Positions 52,779-64,000 of a DNA stretch of 64,000 bases are shown here, in pieces. Numbering within the stretch: position 1 is the stretch's first letter; the number at the start of each line of letters is the position of its first letter. Under the pieces are notes generated by a model. The model was given only the letters and a program-made list of their open reading frames with translations, ran no database searches and was not told the origin of the DNA. The DNA is from Nitzschia sp. DOCU1 (Eukaryota; Bacillariophyta; Bacillariophyceae; Bacillariales; Bacillariaceae): the NCBI GenBank assembly GCA_951394045.1, contig OX595990.1:62001-126000 (forward strand). Direction: 5' to 3'. The position numbers were made by a program, and so were the translations under genes.

Positions 52779-53165
52779 CGACGCATTTTTTCAACGGTCG
52801 TACGAGTCGATGCCAGCGCGCTAGATAGGATGCAACACCGAGCTTCACTCGACCTCTAGTAGTAGAAGCATTTGAAAAGTGTTATCGTAGCATGAGCGGA
52901 GCTAGAATAACTCTGAAGTAAAACAGTAGCGAGGACGGCGGTAGTGGCAAAGTGAAGCAGCTCAATAAAATCCCGTTCTTACCGTAGTAAGTCCATCGCT
53001 TCTTTGGGCTTTCTATAGGTACTAGCTGACCATGTTGTAGTATTACAGTGCGTTTCGATCTATCTCTATAATTTTAGTATTGTATGCAACAAAATTGAAA
53101 GTAAGGGCCTGCAGCAGACACCGGTATTAGCGCAATAGTAACTCCAACAGCAGCTGGCATCGTCG

Positions 53166-53732
53166 TTACGCTGCCCGGGACGAGAAGGCCACTTGCCGGA
53201 CCGCTTTGGGGCGCGTGTGCCGAACAACTTTCTCGACAGACGGCATAGCCTTAGTAGCTGAGGATTTTTCGTTATGAATTCGCAGTGCGATTAGATAATC
53301 GCCCAGGGCACGGAGATGAGCATCTTGTTGACACTTTTGACTCAATGGCTGGTAGCGTCGGGAGATTTCCTCGTCGCTCCAGGTATCGCCCTCGAGTAGT
53401 TGACGATCTTGCTCCATCAAGACGGCCAGTATGGCCTTGAGTTTGTTGATATTTCGGTTGGATTGGCCTTGTTCTTGCTCCGACAAAAAGGCCTCGAGGC
53501 CTCGATCGGTCCACCGGTCCATGGACTTTAAGATATCGGTCAATTTATTGGGCGTCGGGTTGGAGCGGATAGAGTTCATGACCTGTACCTCCCTTCGTCG
53601 CTGCTCTTGCATCTCGAGAGGACTGTACCAAATATCCTCGTAATGCTCAAGTGAGGGACTGGGGTCAAAAAGTCGCATCGTCACGTTGGGTGAAAAGCCC
53701 ACGGCCACTTTTCTGGCGTTTCCGTTTGTCAT
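53166..53732 (-). CDS. Diatom-type protein of unknown function
   Basis: 188 residues from the ATG at 53732; the frame is open further upstream but only via a non-ATG start. Features: VGFSPNVTMRLFDPS, EDIWYSPLEMQEQRRREVQ, DRGLEAFLSEQEQGQSN, and the helical NKLKAILAVLMEQDRQLLEG. This pattern (WYS followed by a basic helix, RGLE, then AVL.EQ) is one I associate with a large diatom-restricted family of unknown function. The C-terminus is basic. No signal peptide. Confidence 0.7.
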   Translation of the reverse strand: MTNGNARKVAVGFSPNVTMRLFDPSPSLEHYEDIWYSPLEMQEQRRREVQVMNSIRSNPTPNKLTDILKSMDRWTDRGLEAFLSEQEQGQSNRNINKLKAILAVLMEQDRQLLEGDTWSDEEISRRYQPLSQKCQQDAHLRALGDYLIALRIHNEKSSATKAMPSVEKVVRHTRPKAVRQVAFSSRAA

Positions 53733-56700
53733 GGCTAACAGTGTCTGGAGAAGCAATATACGAGTCGAGCGCTGAGGTTTGACGAATATCTTGTTTCCGT
53801 TTTTATGGACGATTGGACAATTGATGTTTTTGAAAATGTGAGCGATCGCGATCGTGCAACGGACCGAGGGCGAAGGCAACGGTCCCGCCGAGAACTACTT
53901 CGTCCAACGTGTTGTAATAGCTTTCCGAATTTCTGACGAGCTTTTTCACTTCATTTTTGTCTACGGTACTTCCTTTCCCGTTCTCTTTTTGCTACTCTAG
54001 CTACCCGAAGAACACGACGAAGGCATGTTACGCAACAACAATCACCTCTTTGGAACACCAAGGAAAGGTGCGAAACGACCTTGCATTTGCTGAATGGGTC
54101 GGTCATCGATCCTTTCTTAAACAAAACTGCATAAGATGTCCGGTACAGAGTTACTTAAGTGTTAACCGCATTGGTTAAACAACATCAACCAGACGGCAGA
54201 ACGACAATACCGGTTTAGGCATAACTATCATGCTGTCCAAGCCCTGTGATGGAAGAATTAGATAACAATATACAGCACAATCGCTTCTAGGAGAAACACA
54301 ACTGCTTTAAATGATTCAGCTAAGCCATCGGCGACCACCTAACGAACCCTATTTGATAAGCCTTCCAATACGTGGTTGCCAGCAAAGAGTCCTTTGCTTG
54401 CTTCGTCGACGATCCACAAAATGTGACCTCCCGAGAAAACGAATCTTCCACCCGAGTCAAGTCGGAAACTACGGCAACTAGGAAACGTAAAGAAAGAAAT
54501 GCAATCATCTAAAGAACGTCGCTAATGCTAGGATATCGCCTACTGGCGGTAGGGAGACACTGGACATGGCCAAGGAGGGATCTTCACGAAAAGAAACAAG
54601 TGACGGCGAGAATAGCATTATCGTGAGGACATGTCAGCGCCAGGTGAAGTTCACGAATGATCGACAACTGGGATGAACGAACCTGTTGTAAATACCAAAC
54701 TAGCACCCAATACCCTATGTGATTCACGTAGAGCCTTCCTATTGAATGTAGCTGAAACTTGGCTAATGAAGAAGAAGTCGGTTCAACGTCTCTTATTAAC
54801 TGGATTGTTTCAAGGTAATGACCCTTGAAACTACGCTACTGGATCCATACTTTCCTGCCGACGTGTTGCCTTTTGCAATCGACGTCCGCTACTTCCGCCC
54901 ACGTGGGCTTCCTACGCGGCTTCACTAGCTTCCATCCATCTTCCAGTACGTACTCACTCTTCTTCTTCTCCTCGTTGATATCCGAAATCGTCTCCTTCCT
55001 CAATGTCGCATTCATTGTCTTGCCTTTCCCATAGTTTGCCGCCCGGCTCTTTGCTTCGCCGGCGGGTACAATTTGCTTCGGGTTGGCCGAGTCATTCGTA
55101 ATCGACCTTTCTCCAACAGAACCTGTGATTGGGGGTCGGGCGCAGCTTTGACGGAACCATCTTATGCGCTTTCTTTTGCCCCTTGGAAGAAATAATGCCG
55201 GCGGTGTGTCGGACAGAAACTGAGAGACGAATCAATCTCATCGGGGTGCTAGAATTGGAGGCTTTGTCTACGCAGACAAAAAGCTAGAAGCAAAAATTCC
55301 CAGATAGTGTTACTTCGTCCCATGTTGCCAAGGTATCCAATTACTAAGGTCCCCACATCATGGAGGACTGGGGGAGGCCAAGAAAGTCCAATCTGGCACG
55401 GTGCTACCGAGGGTAGGGTTCCTAACCGCCGTATCATCTTCCTCACTGGTGATGTAGCAACCTATCTTGCTTTTACCGGGGTCAACAGATTCGTGGTCCC
55501 CTCTACTGGTCACCGAAAAGTCATGCCTTAGCTCATACTCGGCCGAGAATGGGTCGTGCGCAACAACGAAAGGCCGCCGAGACGAAACAACCAGAGTTTC
55601 ACAAATATCTTCATTGAAAGGATGGAAGACTCACGGAAGCGGGCCCCACATGGCCGGTGATTAGTGTCACCGTATGTTCTGGGCGCCCTTCTCTCTTGTA
55701 TCATCGCTGCCGTCGCCACGAAGAATCTCCTTGATCCCCCTTGTCCCACAAGGGTGGAACTCCATTCAGTGACGACGGCACGTAACTCTTTTTGTTTTTT
55801 AGAAGACGAAGTCTTCGAGAGACGCAGCAAGGAATCTTCGTTTTGTGCCCCCGACGAATTCAAGTTGGCGTTGTTGTTGGCATCGGCGCCCTTCGGATCG
55901 GTGTACTACTATAGCAGGGAAATGTTTACGCTGCCGGGCGGCTTTGAAAGTTCAGATAGAAACCTTGAAGAGCCTCTTTCGAAAGAGTAGTGGATAGAGT
56001 TCCGACCTAGCGATAGTAGCCGAATGGTAGTGGTGAATTGTCGTGTCTTTGCCTCGCAGACAATATGTTTCCTTCATTGCCCAGACAGCAGATCAGCTAG
56101 CTTTCACGTATCGAAGTTTGTTTTGCACGGTCGTAGAACGTCAAGGCGAGTACTGCGAATGAAACATCTATTACTCTGACCCATTGCGATTGACCGACCG
56201 TGCATTATATCGTCACGAACAAATGATCTAGAGGCCAAAAGATGAACGACATTCGCCAACAAGTATCAGGTGTTGAGAATGACTTCTTCTGAACGGTACT
56301 CTGTCGTCCAATGATAAGTTGTCAAAAACGGCCACCAAGGTCAATATCGCAACAAAGTCTGTAAATTTCAGTCGCAGCGGCAAGAAAGCGATCAAGGCCA
56401 AGACGTCAATAGGATCCAGCAGCACCCCCCGTCGTTGTTGACTTTCCTCTCGAATCACACCAAAGGGCGGCTTGAGCGCTAGAGCTTGTTACGAGGTGCT
56501 GCTACGGGGACAGGGACGGCTGCTGGGGTCAGAGGTAGGTTGCTTGTTGTACTGGGAAAATTCTATGGAACGTGACATCGTTCATCTGTCAGTGTGCTTG
56601 TGCCGTTTGACTATTTCCTGATCATAGCGTTTAGTATCCGAAGCCAGATTTTAGCCGACGAACAACAACGTCAAGGTAGTTGGTCCTGATGGGCGGAGAC

Positions 56701-57434
56701 TTGCCATCAGCACTTGCGCACGATAGAAACCGAGCTCCATCGGATCGATGTACCGTCATTGATTTGAATAGATTCATGACAAGGTCCATTTATCATCCCA
56801 TCATCGACAGCCCGCATTTTGCGCATCAGTCTCCCCAGAAAAGATTTCGTCCAGTTTCAATCAATCTGATGGAGCTCTCTCGAAATCCTATGTTCCTAGA
56901 GCAGTTCATTTGAGCATGTCTTTAGATAACATGGTAGATCCGCCCGCTACTCCTGACAGCGACAATCCCATGTCACTACCGGTAGCGTTTGTGGGCATGG
57001 CAGGGGTCGACCGGCGAGGTGCGACGCAACGGATAGATCAGTCTCTAAGTACTCGAAAATGATTACATTCGACATGAGGAAATGGAAACTGCTAAGTACC
57101 CAAAATCTTCGAGGTAGATAGGAGCTTCGCTGAAAACGTCTGTCTCTTGTCCAAACCATTGCATTTCTCCATTCAATGATAAGGTTTATCGTACAAGATA
57201 CAGACGTATAATTGCATCCACCCCATCGAATAAAGCGAGAGCCGGGCGGCAGTTGAAAAGTTCCAAATACCATAATGCAGACGTTCAACGGATGTAATAA
57301 GGGAAGGACGTCCTAACAACCAAGTTTTCGCAGAAGGTTCCGATAGATGTAGAGGTTGCAGTCCTATTCAGAAATCACTTGGTTGAGCAAACACATATTG
57401 ATAACGTTGGTATCTGTCTCATCAGGTTAGAACC
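53733..57434. other. Long intergenic stretch
   Basis: 3.7 kb with no firmly supported gene. An open frame at 55664-55990 begins with a hydrophobic segment (YVLGALLSCIIAAVATK) but has a TAG directly before it and no ATG near its start, so it is at most an exon or remnant. Other frames are short and overlapping. Confidence 0.55.
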
Positions 57435-58903
57435 ATGGGGATTCCTGATGTTCAAAGCGTATCGAGTTCGGTGGCGTCCATGAAAAAGTGGGGAATTCCC
57501 CAACAGCAGACGCCTGAGATCGCTCTGTTAGAACGACTGGTGTGGGTCAAATATAACTCGAAATGGTGGCCAGCGTTATTGTATCACTCGTACTCGGAGC
57601 TTCAACAGCATCTCTATGATCAGTTGGATATGGTGCTCAAGGCACAATTCGCCATGGCAATCATGAAGCAACTGCAAGAGAGACGCGAGGTCAAGGTTGC
57701 TCGGTTGCTGGGTCGGGCCATTTTGGAGGTGGTCGAGGTAGAAGAAGGTACATATTGCGAGTTTTATTGGCAGCTACCAAATATTCTTCCTCGAGCTTGC
57801 CGAAAGAGTCATTACGGTGGAGATATGGAGATGTATTTCGACTTTCATCGAGCACTAGATCAAGTGGAAGATATCATTCGTGAAGTATCTCAAGAAAATT
57901 TTGCATTGCTACCCGACTCGGATAACACTACGTGGTTAGAACGAGCGCAGCTTGCTGTTAAGGACAATATTGACGATGCCTCGTCTTTTCATGGAAGCAA
58001 CGCTAGTCGACGCCGGCAACAGAACCACATAAAGGCAGCGCATTCGGTGCTGTCCAAAGCCACCAGCAGTATTGCTAGCGAGGTATGCCACAGCTTGTTT
58101 TGGGCGAAATCAACAATTATGTTTGCCATTTCCTCATTTTTACCCGTTCTTGTCTACAGCACTCGAGGACTGGTGATTTTGGTACAATTGAACCCCCAAC
58201 GTCTCCTGGTAGCAACAGCGTCAATAACAACTCGAGCCGACGAGGAATGAGAACTATCGTTGAGCCTTCTCCATCAAATTTGTCCAAAAGCAAATCGCGA
58301 GATCTTTGCGCCGACTCGGTGGATGCCAAGTCCCGACGATCTTCCAGAACAAAGGCTTCTGCAGTGACAGAAGTCATGGATAATCGAACCGGCAGTGCAT
58401 TTGCTAGCCAAATCCGGTCTGCGGCGGAAGAGGAGAGTCGCGATCCTCCTAGTCCTCACAACAACAGTAGCAGCAGCTACCATCAGACTGGCTATGCAGA
58501 TCTTCATGATGAATTGCAGGATACTGATCGGTCCACCAGTTCGACCCCCTTCCAAATCTTGCCCGGCCTTGAGGCAGACGACATTGTTCCTGGAATCACA
58601 GCCAAGATGAATGGCGCCCGATCGTCATGGCGTAACGTCTTGGGATACATGTCCGGATCTCGAGATGAGAGAAATGCGACTACCGAACAGCCACCCTCTC
58701 ATGGTCGTTATACGGGTGGTCGAATCGGAATTTCACGAGAGACCATGCCTCGAGTTCAAAACAAAGAAATGAGGAGCCTTGTGGTGGAGACTTCATCAAA
58801 ACATCATAAAGACACCACTGTTTCACCTTCTGATGAACAGCAACAAGAACCCGTCGAGCTTTCCTTTTGGCAACGCCTGACTTGCTACTCGCACGACTTT
58901 TGA
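57435..58903 (+). CDS. PWWP-like domain protein (two exons)
   Basis: Exons 57435-58082 and 58160-58903 with a 77-bp GT-AG intron in phase 0 give 463 residues. The ATG at 57435 is the first in frame. Residues about 33-140 start LERLVWVKYNSKWWPALLYH, the pattern that opens PWWP/Tudor-like domains (methyl-lysine and DNA readers), followed by a helical, charged region. The second exon encodes a disordered Ser/Asn/Arg-rich region ending ELSFWQRLTCYSHDF. If the intron were retained, the frame would end at 58250. A chromatin or nucleic-acid role is likely but unproven. Confidence 0.7.
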
Positions 58904-59760
58904 AGCAGCGACTGATGCCATCGACCGGCGACCGCGCGGGAGTAGACACATCTTCTTCTTCGTAGTAAAACTATCCTGTACGTAATACTATTAGCTGTAC
59001 CAAGCTACCAGTACAGCGCTTTGGATTGTTAGAAATTCTCGTTCGCCTAACAAGAATTAGCTATGACGATGAGCGACGGTGGTGGTTCAGCAGTTGGCGA
59101 GCGACGACGATTTTTGTTCGTAACAGCAACCAGCTGCACATCAGGCTTCATCACGCCCTTAATTGCATCTTTTGGAATTGACAAAACTAACCAGCTACTC
59201 TTGTCACTGTTGTGGAGTCGTCGTCCAATTGTCGCGCTGCATCGGATTAGTGCGGCTATTACCACACTAGTTACGACTACTACTCCTAGATGCCGTATAT
59301 CGTCGCTCCGGCGATGACCAAAGAGGTCGAACCTCGTCGATAGTCGTCATGGCTATTGCAAATTGGGTAGTGCGTAGTCTGCTATGACGGTTTAACAATA
59401 TCCTATTCTTGGCGGCCCCGCTTGAAATCCTTTCTACTAGATTGTATGCAAAATGAAATCGATCGATCCTTTTCCTACCGGTCCCCGATCCTTCCCTATC
59501 TAGTACTATTCTGGCATTCCAATAGCACATTATCCACATCTCGCTAGTATTAGTATAAATAGTACTCGTTGATGCTAGCATGCATCAAGCCTACTGATGC
59601 AGCAGCAAAAATGAAATGCCCTACTTCACATTTCCAACCCCTAGTCTAGCTAGCGGTAGGAGCCATTGCCAGCACAGTCGTTCTAGTAGTAGACCTAGTA
59701 CTCGTTGATACTAGAAGTGGATCCAACATCCAACATCCAACAAGCCCACTCCTGACTCAT
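58904..59760. other. Intergenic, no supported gene
   Basis: An ATG frame at 59063-59317 (84 residues, GGGSAVGERRRFLFVTATSC...) has no recognisable content. CTAG/TAGTA-rich low complexity occurs near 59640-59710. Confidence 0.5.
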
Positions 59761-60256
59761 TTATTCCTTTTGTTCATTGCCTCGTAGCACTTTTTGAATG
59801 TACGGATTCTTATCGGGCCGTTGCATGGTAATGTAATCTAGTTTGGATCTCGCCCGGAGGTGTGTATGCCTCAAAATTTGATCGTTCATCCCCAGCAACT
59901 GCTGGACCGTTTGTTGCGTGGAGGGATTTGCGTCGTAGTATACAGACACATAGCGTCCTTGTTCGTAGTAGCGTTGGCCGGTCTTGTAGTCGGGATACTT
60001 GGCCTGGACGCGATGAGGAAACTGACGAATGCCATGATTTTGAATGCTTCGGACGATGCCGCCATTCTCGACCACTTTGAGGGACATTTGCTTCGTCAAG
60101 GCCGTCAAGGCTTTGAAATCTGGTTGAATGAATCATCGAATCGAGCGAGGATGAGCTAAAGGCATGAACGCGCCTGATTCCTTGGCGTCTCGGCACATCG
60201 ACTGCAAACTTACTCGTATGATGCTTTATCAGCATTAAACACTCATAAAAGACCAT
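59761..60256 (-). CDS. Ribosomal protein bS6, probably mitochondrial
   Basis: Exons 60256-60214 and 60119-59761, with a 94-bp GT-AG intron in phase 1, give 133 residues. The start is MVFYECLMLIK, the canonical first beta strand of bS6 (M..YE...I). Later: GGIVRSIQNHGIRQFPHRVQ, YYEQGRYVSVYYDANP and NDQILRHTHLRAR, matching family positions (G.V......G.R.L, Y......FDA.P, D..ILR). No long transit peptide is visible; mitochondrial bS6 often lacks one, and the R-rich C-terminus fits. It binds bS18 and 16S rRNA in the small subunit. Confidence 0.85.
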
Positions 60257-60884
60257 TGTAATGAGATTGATGTACAGAGGACGTGATGGAGAAAGGAGGA
60301 GGGGTGATGGAGATGATGGCAACAGACACTAACTCCTATTATGATCTCAACGAAAGGCTCTCTCGTGGATGCTGTGCGTTGTGCGGCAACCATTCGGTGC
60401 GTGCTGGTACATACGTAGGTAGAGGTGGAGGCTTGGATGGTAGGATGGGAGCTTGTGAAATATTAGGGGTCTACTAAACGGTTTTGAATTCAGATCATTC
60501 CAGTTGTTTTTACGTGATTGACGGGTCCCGCTCTGTCCCGTTTGGTGGGGGGAGAACCGCTCCCTAAAAATACACTCGGAAAACGCAAGTTAACGTGACC
60601 CGATCTATTGCTATTCGATACAGGTAGTTCAGAATCAATCATTTCTTTCTTCAAAGCAAGCAACGATAGCAGTAGCTAGCATTACTGTAACTGGTAGCTG
60701 CTCAAATGGCTTTGGGAAGGATGCCCCGCGACCAGTCTACTACTACCACAAAGAGGGCAACGTCTGGAAGACAGAGCACGACAGCCGACAGCGGTAACTA
60801 TTTGTACGGTTCCCCCTATGTATCTATCGACAGGGTATATCATCTACCTATTGATAATACAGACTACAAAATCAATCATGTTAT
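60257..60884. other. Intergenic, no supported gene
   Basis: Short frames only. This is the 5' side of the bS6 gene and the 3' side of the HSF gene. Confidence 0.5.
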
Positions 60885-62129
60885 TTATATTTCTATCCGC
60901 GTATTCGTAGTAGCTTGTGGTCCCAGAAACAGCTCCTGTTGTTGCTGCAGATCCAAATGCCGTAATCGAAAGATATCCTTACACAAATGGCGGGATCCAA
61001 ACAAAAAGTACGGGTGGGAAATGATACCCCGATCTTCACCCTTGGAGATACGCTTGAAATGATACAAGTTCAATTGGCGCCGGAAGCTTTCGTACTTGGA
61101 TTGATCAAAAAAGTTCGGCATGACTTGCTCAACAAAGGCCTTGTTATCATGGACCTTAAAGGCCGTGCCATTGTTCACCCAGGAAACAATATGTTCATAA
61201 TTGTCTCGCTTGGCATTCTCCAACATTAGATGGAGCTTAAAGGGAAAGCTCAGTTCGGATGCATCGAGATCCTTGTCATCGACGGACGAGACGACCTCGT
61301 TGTGAGTTGTTTCACCGTCGTTTTCGTAAGCATGATCCTCCGCGTGTCCATAGGACTCATCATCACCCCCAGCATGTTCCGCATTCAGCATGGAAATGAA
61401 TCCATCCAACTCGGCATCGTCGCCGTGTTTCGCAGCCATTGGCTTGGAAGCATCAGCAGAGACCAGGATATCATGCTGCTGGTGCAAAAGCAGATCCTCG
61501 GCCGGCAATTCGACACTGAATAAACCCTCTTCGATCGCAAGTGCACCGTCAAGCAAATCCGTAGCATCTGGCTTGGGATAGAAAAAGTCATAGAACAAAA
61601 TTACTTCTCGCTCTGATAGATTACACATATGATCTTGGGGCTTGATGCCACTTGTGGTGACTAAGACAGCACCTTCCTTCATGGGCCGGGGAGAGAGCGC
61701 AGAAGGGGGAAACTGCAAGAATGAAGGCGTTTCATGCTGGGGCGGCTGAAAGTGCCGAGAGTTGTTAGCAGCATCCTTTCGTCTGACAATCAGATCGCAG
61801 AGCCCGGGGTGTCCCCTCAGGAACGAAGGGTGCGTGTAACCGCCCTTGTTAGGCCCCAGCTGAACTTTCTTCCAGCCGTAAATGTTCAGCTGGCGCTGAA
61901 AAGACTTGAACTTAGTTTGAGCAAAGTAAGCTGGCATGATCGATTTGGAGAAGGCAGCCATTTGGTGAACCTTGAAGGACTTGCCCCCTGGTTGCCACGA
62001 GATGACACTTTCGAAGCCTCGACTATCAGCGTCTTCCAACATGGCATAAAGCTTGGAAGGAAAGGCCATGGTGTTAAAGGCGATATCGTCTCGTCGGTCT
62101 GCTAGGGTCATCATTTTGTTTGTCATCAT
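60885..62129 (-). CDS. Heat-shock-factor-type protein with two DNA-binding domains
   Basis: One exon, 414 residues from the ATG at 62129 (a second ATG follows directly; the frame extends further only by non-ATG codons). Residues about 21-118 form an HSF domain: FPSKLYAMLEDADSRGFES, ISW, FKVHQMAAF, KFKSFQRQLNIYGWKK. An acidic linker follows (ELPAEDLLL, DDAELDGFISML). A second HSF domain lies at about 296-395: FPFKLHLMLENAKRDNYEHI, VSWVNNGTAFKVHD, KYESFRRQLNLYHFKR. The recognition-helix motif SF.RQLN.Y is intact in both. No classic heptad trimerisation region is visible between them. Diatoms have greatly expanded HSF families; two domains in one chain is less common. Confidence 0.9.
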   Translation of the reverse strand: MMTNKMMTLADRRDDIAFNTMAFPSKLYAMLEDADSRGFESVISWQPGGKSFKVHQMAAFSKSIMPAYFAQTKFKSFQRQLNIYGWKKVQLGPNKGGYTHPSFLRGHPGLCDLIVRRKDAANNSRHFQPPQHETPSFLQFPPSALSPRPMKEGAVLVTTSGIKPQDHMCNLSEREVILFYDFFYPKPDATDLLDGALAIEEGLFSVELPAEDLLLHQQHDILVSADASKPMAAKHGDDAELDGFISMLNAEHAGGDDESYGHAEDHAYENDGETTHNEVVSSVDDKDLDASELSFPFKLHLMLENAKRDNYEHIVSWVNNGTAFKVHDNKAFVEQVMPNFFDQSKYESFRRQLNLYHFKRISKGEDRGIISHPYFLFGSRHLCKDIFRLRHLDLQQQQELFLGPQATTNTRIEI

Positions 62130-63327
62130 GTGGTTATTAACAACCCAAAGTTGTGCATAATAGGAGAGTAGGAAGATCAAGTAGTGAAGTCTTGGTAGGA
62201 GATGTGATGAGATGCGAGATTCTCCAGCGTTTTCAACCGTTTTTGGGAATCGTCCAGCCAAAAGAGCGACCGGACGATTTATGCTTCAGATTTTGAGCAT
62301 GTACAACAACTACAGATGTCGCTGTAGTTTGGATGATTCCGCAAGCAGAACCCTCTGTATCACTGAACTTTGCGTGAGCTCTAAAGAGCGTACAACTGTG
62401 GCAGAAACTGTCTTGCGTTAACTTTAGAAAGGTCCAATAATCGTCGCCGATTAGGTGTGTTCGTAAAGTTGCCTTTTGTCATACTTTGGAGAATTGTGAT
62501 AGATATGCCCTTCTGGTCTCTTCTGCCCATGTGGTAATGCCGCTGCGCGAGACCAGATGGTCTCGCGGCTTTTCTTGCTCGAAACGAGCCCTCGACGTTG
62601 GTCGACGTCATTATCGGCGTAGTAGAAGGTGATGCAAAGAAAATGTGTTCTTATGGGACGTCCCCATTCGGGAATTAGCACCTTAACTTTGATACGACCT
62701 TTCAAACACACGTAATTATCGTTCGGCAAGAATGGGGGCACCAAGACGAAGGAGCCAACAAGCATCCAATGAATAACAATTGAAAGTCTGCAGCAAGAAT
62801 GGGGAGAAATTTCGAAGTAAATGGCGGAAGAAGCATTCCACGGAGAATGGGCATTCCGCCGGAGAAGGGAGAGGTTTGTAGCTATGCCAAGGCGAATCAA
62901 CTCATTTTTTCCTTTCTGTTCTTGCTGCCGGTGGAAAACGAACGGCGATGAGAAAAGCTACCGTAGCTGGTTTTCCCGCTACTAATATCAGTCTTATTGG
63001 CTACGAGGGATAGCAGATTATGGTATAGTATTGAGTCCACGGCGCCGCTTGCTTCTACTTCTCTCTAGTACTACTAGCAGCAGCACCCATCGATCGCTAG
63101 AGCATTACACTTTGAGGAGTGCCTGCCTGTACTAGAACGAACAACAACAACAAGAAGAAGAGGAACGCCTACTACTGATGCTGGCAAAGAACTTTAGTAG
63201 GCGAGAAGAGCGCGAGAGTACTCAAAAACGAGCTTTACCTCCTAGTATCAGCGCATCTAGAAGCTATTGCGTGCAATGGAAGGAGGGCGGCTAAGCCAGT
63301 CTCATCCTTTGATGGCCCACTCTTTGG
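62130..63327. other. Intergenic between two HSF-type genes
   Basis: 1.2 kb with only overlapping spurious frames. An ACA/AAG-rich run lies near 63140-63165. It likely holds the promoter of the HSF gene at 60885-62129 and the 3' UTR of the next. Confidence 0.55.
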
Positions 63328-64000
63328 CTAAGGATAGCCGGTAGCCGTCGTAAAGTTTGGATCTCTTATTCTCGAGATATATTTGCACAAGTGTCGGGAG
63401 CCCTGAACGAAGCTGGGGTGCGAAATGACTCCTCGGTCGTCGCCGCGAGATACTCTCTTGAATTGATACAAATTCAATTGGCGGCGAAAGCTTTCATATT
63501 TGGACTGGTCAAAAAAATTCGGCATCACCGATTCCACAAAGGCTGCCTGGTCATGCACCTTGAAGGCAGTGCCATTCTGGACCCACGAGACCGCGTGAGA
63601 GTATCCATCGCGTTCTGCATTTTCAAGCATCAAGTGCAACTTAAAAGGAAAGCTGAGATCCGAGTGCACCCCAGTCACATCCAATACAGCTTCTTCAGAA
63701 ATCGACCCATTCTCGTGAACAGCAGCTGAAACGACGGCATCAAAGTTAATCATCAGCTCATCAAAATCATCTGGCTGTTCCATTGCGACTGTTGACTTCG
63801 TCGTATTCTTGCAGTAGGAAAAGCCGTCCTCTTGCTCAGCCAACAGGGTAACGAAGTCATCGAGATCGGCGTCGTTCATGCCAAGGCCAGGGACTTGCGG
63901 AAGAGCGCTGGCGATGGGGCCCACTTCGTCGTGCTCATCGAGTGAAAACAGTGATGACATAGCCGACCGGGAATCTTGTTGCCAGAATGGTGGCGATGCG
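63328..64000 (-). CDS. Heat-shock-factor-type protein, 5' cut by window edge
   Basis: The frame is open from the window edge to the stop at 63328. The first ATG inside is 63960, but the frame continues upstream (residues FWQQDSRSA), so the N-terminus is missing. The HSF domain at the C-terminal end (about 63640-63380) is very close to the second domain of the neighbouring gene: FPFKLHLMLENAERDGYSHA, VSWVQNGTAFKVHD, SKYESFRRQLNLYQFKR, DRGVISHP. An acidic linker with DLDDFVTLLAEQ precedes it, also as in the neighbour. The two are tandem paralogues in the same orientation, and this one probably also has a first HSF domain beyond the window. Confidence 0.88.
   Translation of the reverse strand, partial: ASPPFWQQDSRSAMSSLFSLDEHDEVGPIASALPQVPGLGMNDADLDDFVTLLAEQEDGFSYCKNTTKSTVAMEQPDDFDELMINFDAVVSAAVHENGSISEEAVLDVTGVHSDLSFPFKLHLMLENAERDGYSHAVSWVQNGTAFKVHDQAAFVESVMPNFFDQSKYESFRRQLNLYQFKRVSRGDDRGVISHPSFVQGSRHLCKYISRIRDPNFTTATGYP

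Larger units (their letters stand above)
50687..53165. other. Long intergenic stretch with simple repeats
   Basis: No firmly supported gene. It contains a TCA run (about 51628-51650), an ACA run (about 51742-51772), CTAG-rich pieces, a 127-residue frame with an internal duplication (52374-52757) and a cluster of TGACGT/ACGTCA motifs (52705-52778). Confidence 0.6.

Noticed and set aside
55664..55990. Possible secreted 108-residue protein
   Set aside because: A TAG precedes it directly and no ATG lies near the hydrophobic start; kept only as a note in the intergenic entry.
62451..62900. 149-residue minus-strand frame between the HSF genes
   Set aside because: No ATG at its start, irregular composition, overlapped by other frames; no support.

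Overview
This is eukaryotic nuclear DNA, most likely from a diatom and probably a raphid pennate. I infer that from short GT-AG introns (about 60-130 bp), a diatom-type Ty1/copia retrotransposon, HSF-type DNA-binding proteins, a hybrid histidine kinase with a solute-binding ectodomain, a plastid-era style of mixed protein families, and several protein families that look stramenopile-specific. The species call is inference; no rRNA or organelle marker is present.

The window has two contrasting halves. From 1 to about 35.5 kb it is largely a graveyard of duplicated and frame-broken genes, with a few healthy genes embedded in it. It opens with a near-perfect 4,002-bp tandem array (946 bp of one unit plus two whole units, ending at 8950). 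The array's right edge cuts a gene resembling the vesicle-tethering subunit VPS50/syndetin, which continues, already broken, to about 9.8 kb. Next come a fragment of a PHD/AT-hook gene family, a multi-pass membrane protein fused to the dead tail of a hybrid histidine kinase with two receiver domains, and a dead TKL-like kinase whose splice sites survive. A large inverted repeat follows (15937-18595 versus 29830-32857), both arms carrying the same decayed bromodomain/PHD/AT-hook chromatin-reader gene in opposite orientations. The 11.2-kb spacer holds an HMG-box gene, an exostosin-like glycosyltransferase, an unrecognised ORF and a decayed IQ-motif/coiled-coil gene. Beyond the right arm lie a bromodomain with nested tandem repeats, a membrane-protein remnant and a class III nucleotide cyclase remnant.

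An apparently intact Ty1/copia element (35527-41074, minus strand) with 273-bp LTRs that look identical and a 5-bp target duplication sits inside the cyclase remnant, so it arrived very recently.

From 41.5 kb to the end the genes look healthy: a 1096-aa protein with a thioredoxin-like domain and two copies of an unnamed domain (-), ribosomal protein P2 (+, divergent promoter), a five-exon hybrid histidine kinase with a solute-binding ectodomain (-), a 188-aa diatom-type protein (-), a PWWP-like two-exon gene (+), mitochondrial ribosomal protein bS6 (-), and two neighbouring HSF-type genes (-), the first with two DNA-binding domains and the second cut by the window edge. The histidine kinase is a likely environmental sensor and the HSFs likely transcription regulators, but nothing in the sequence links them directly.
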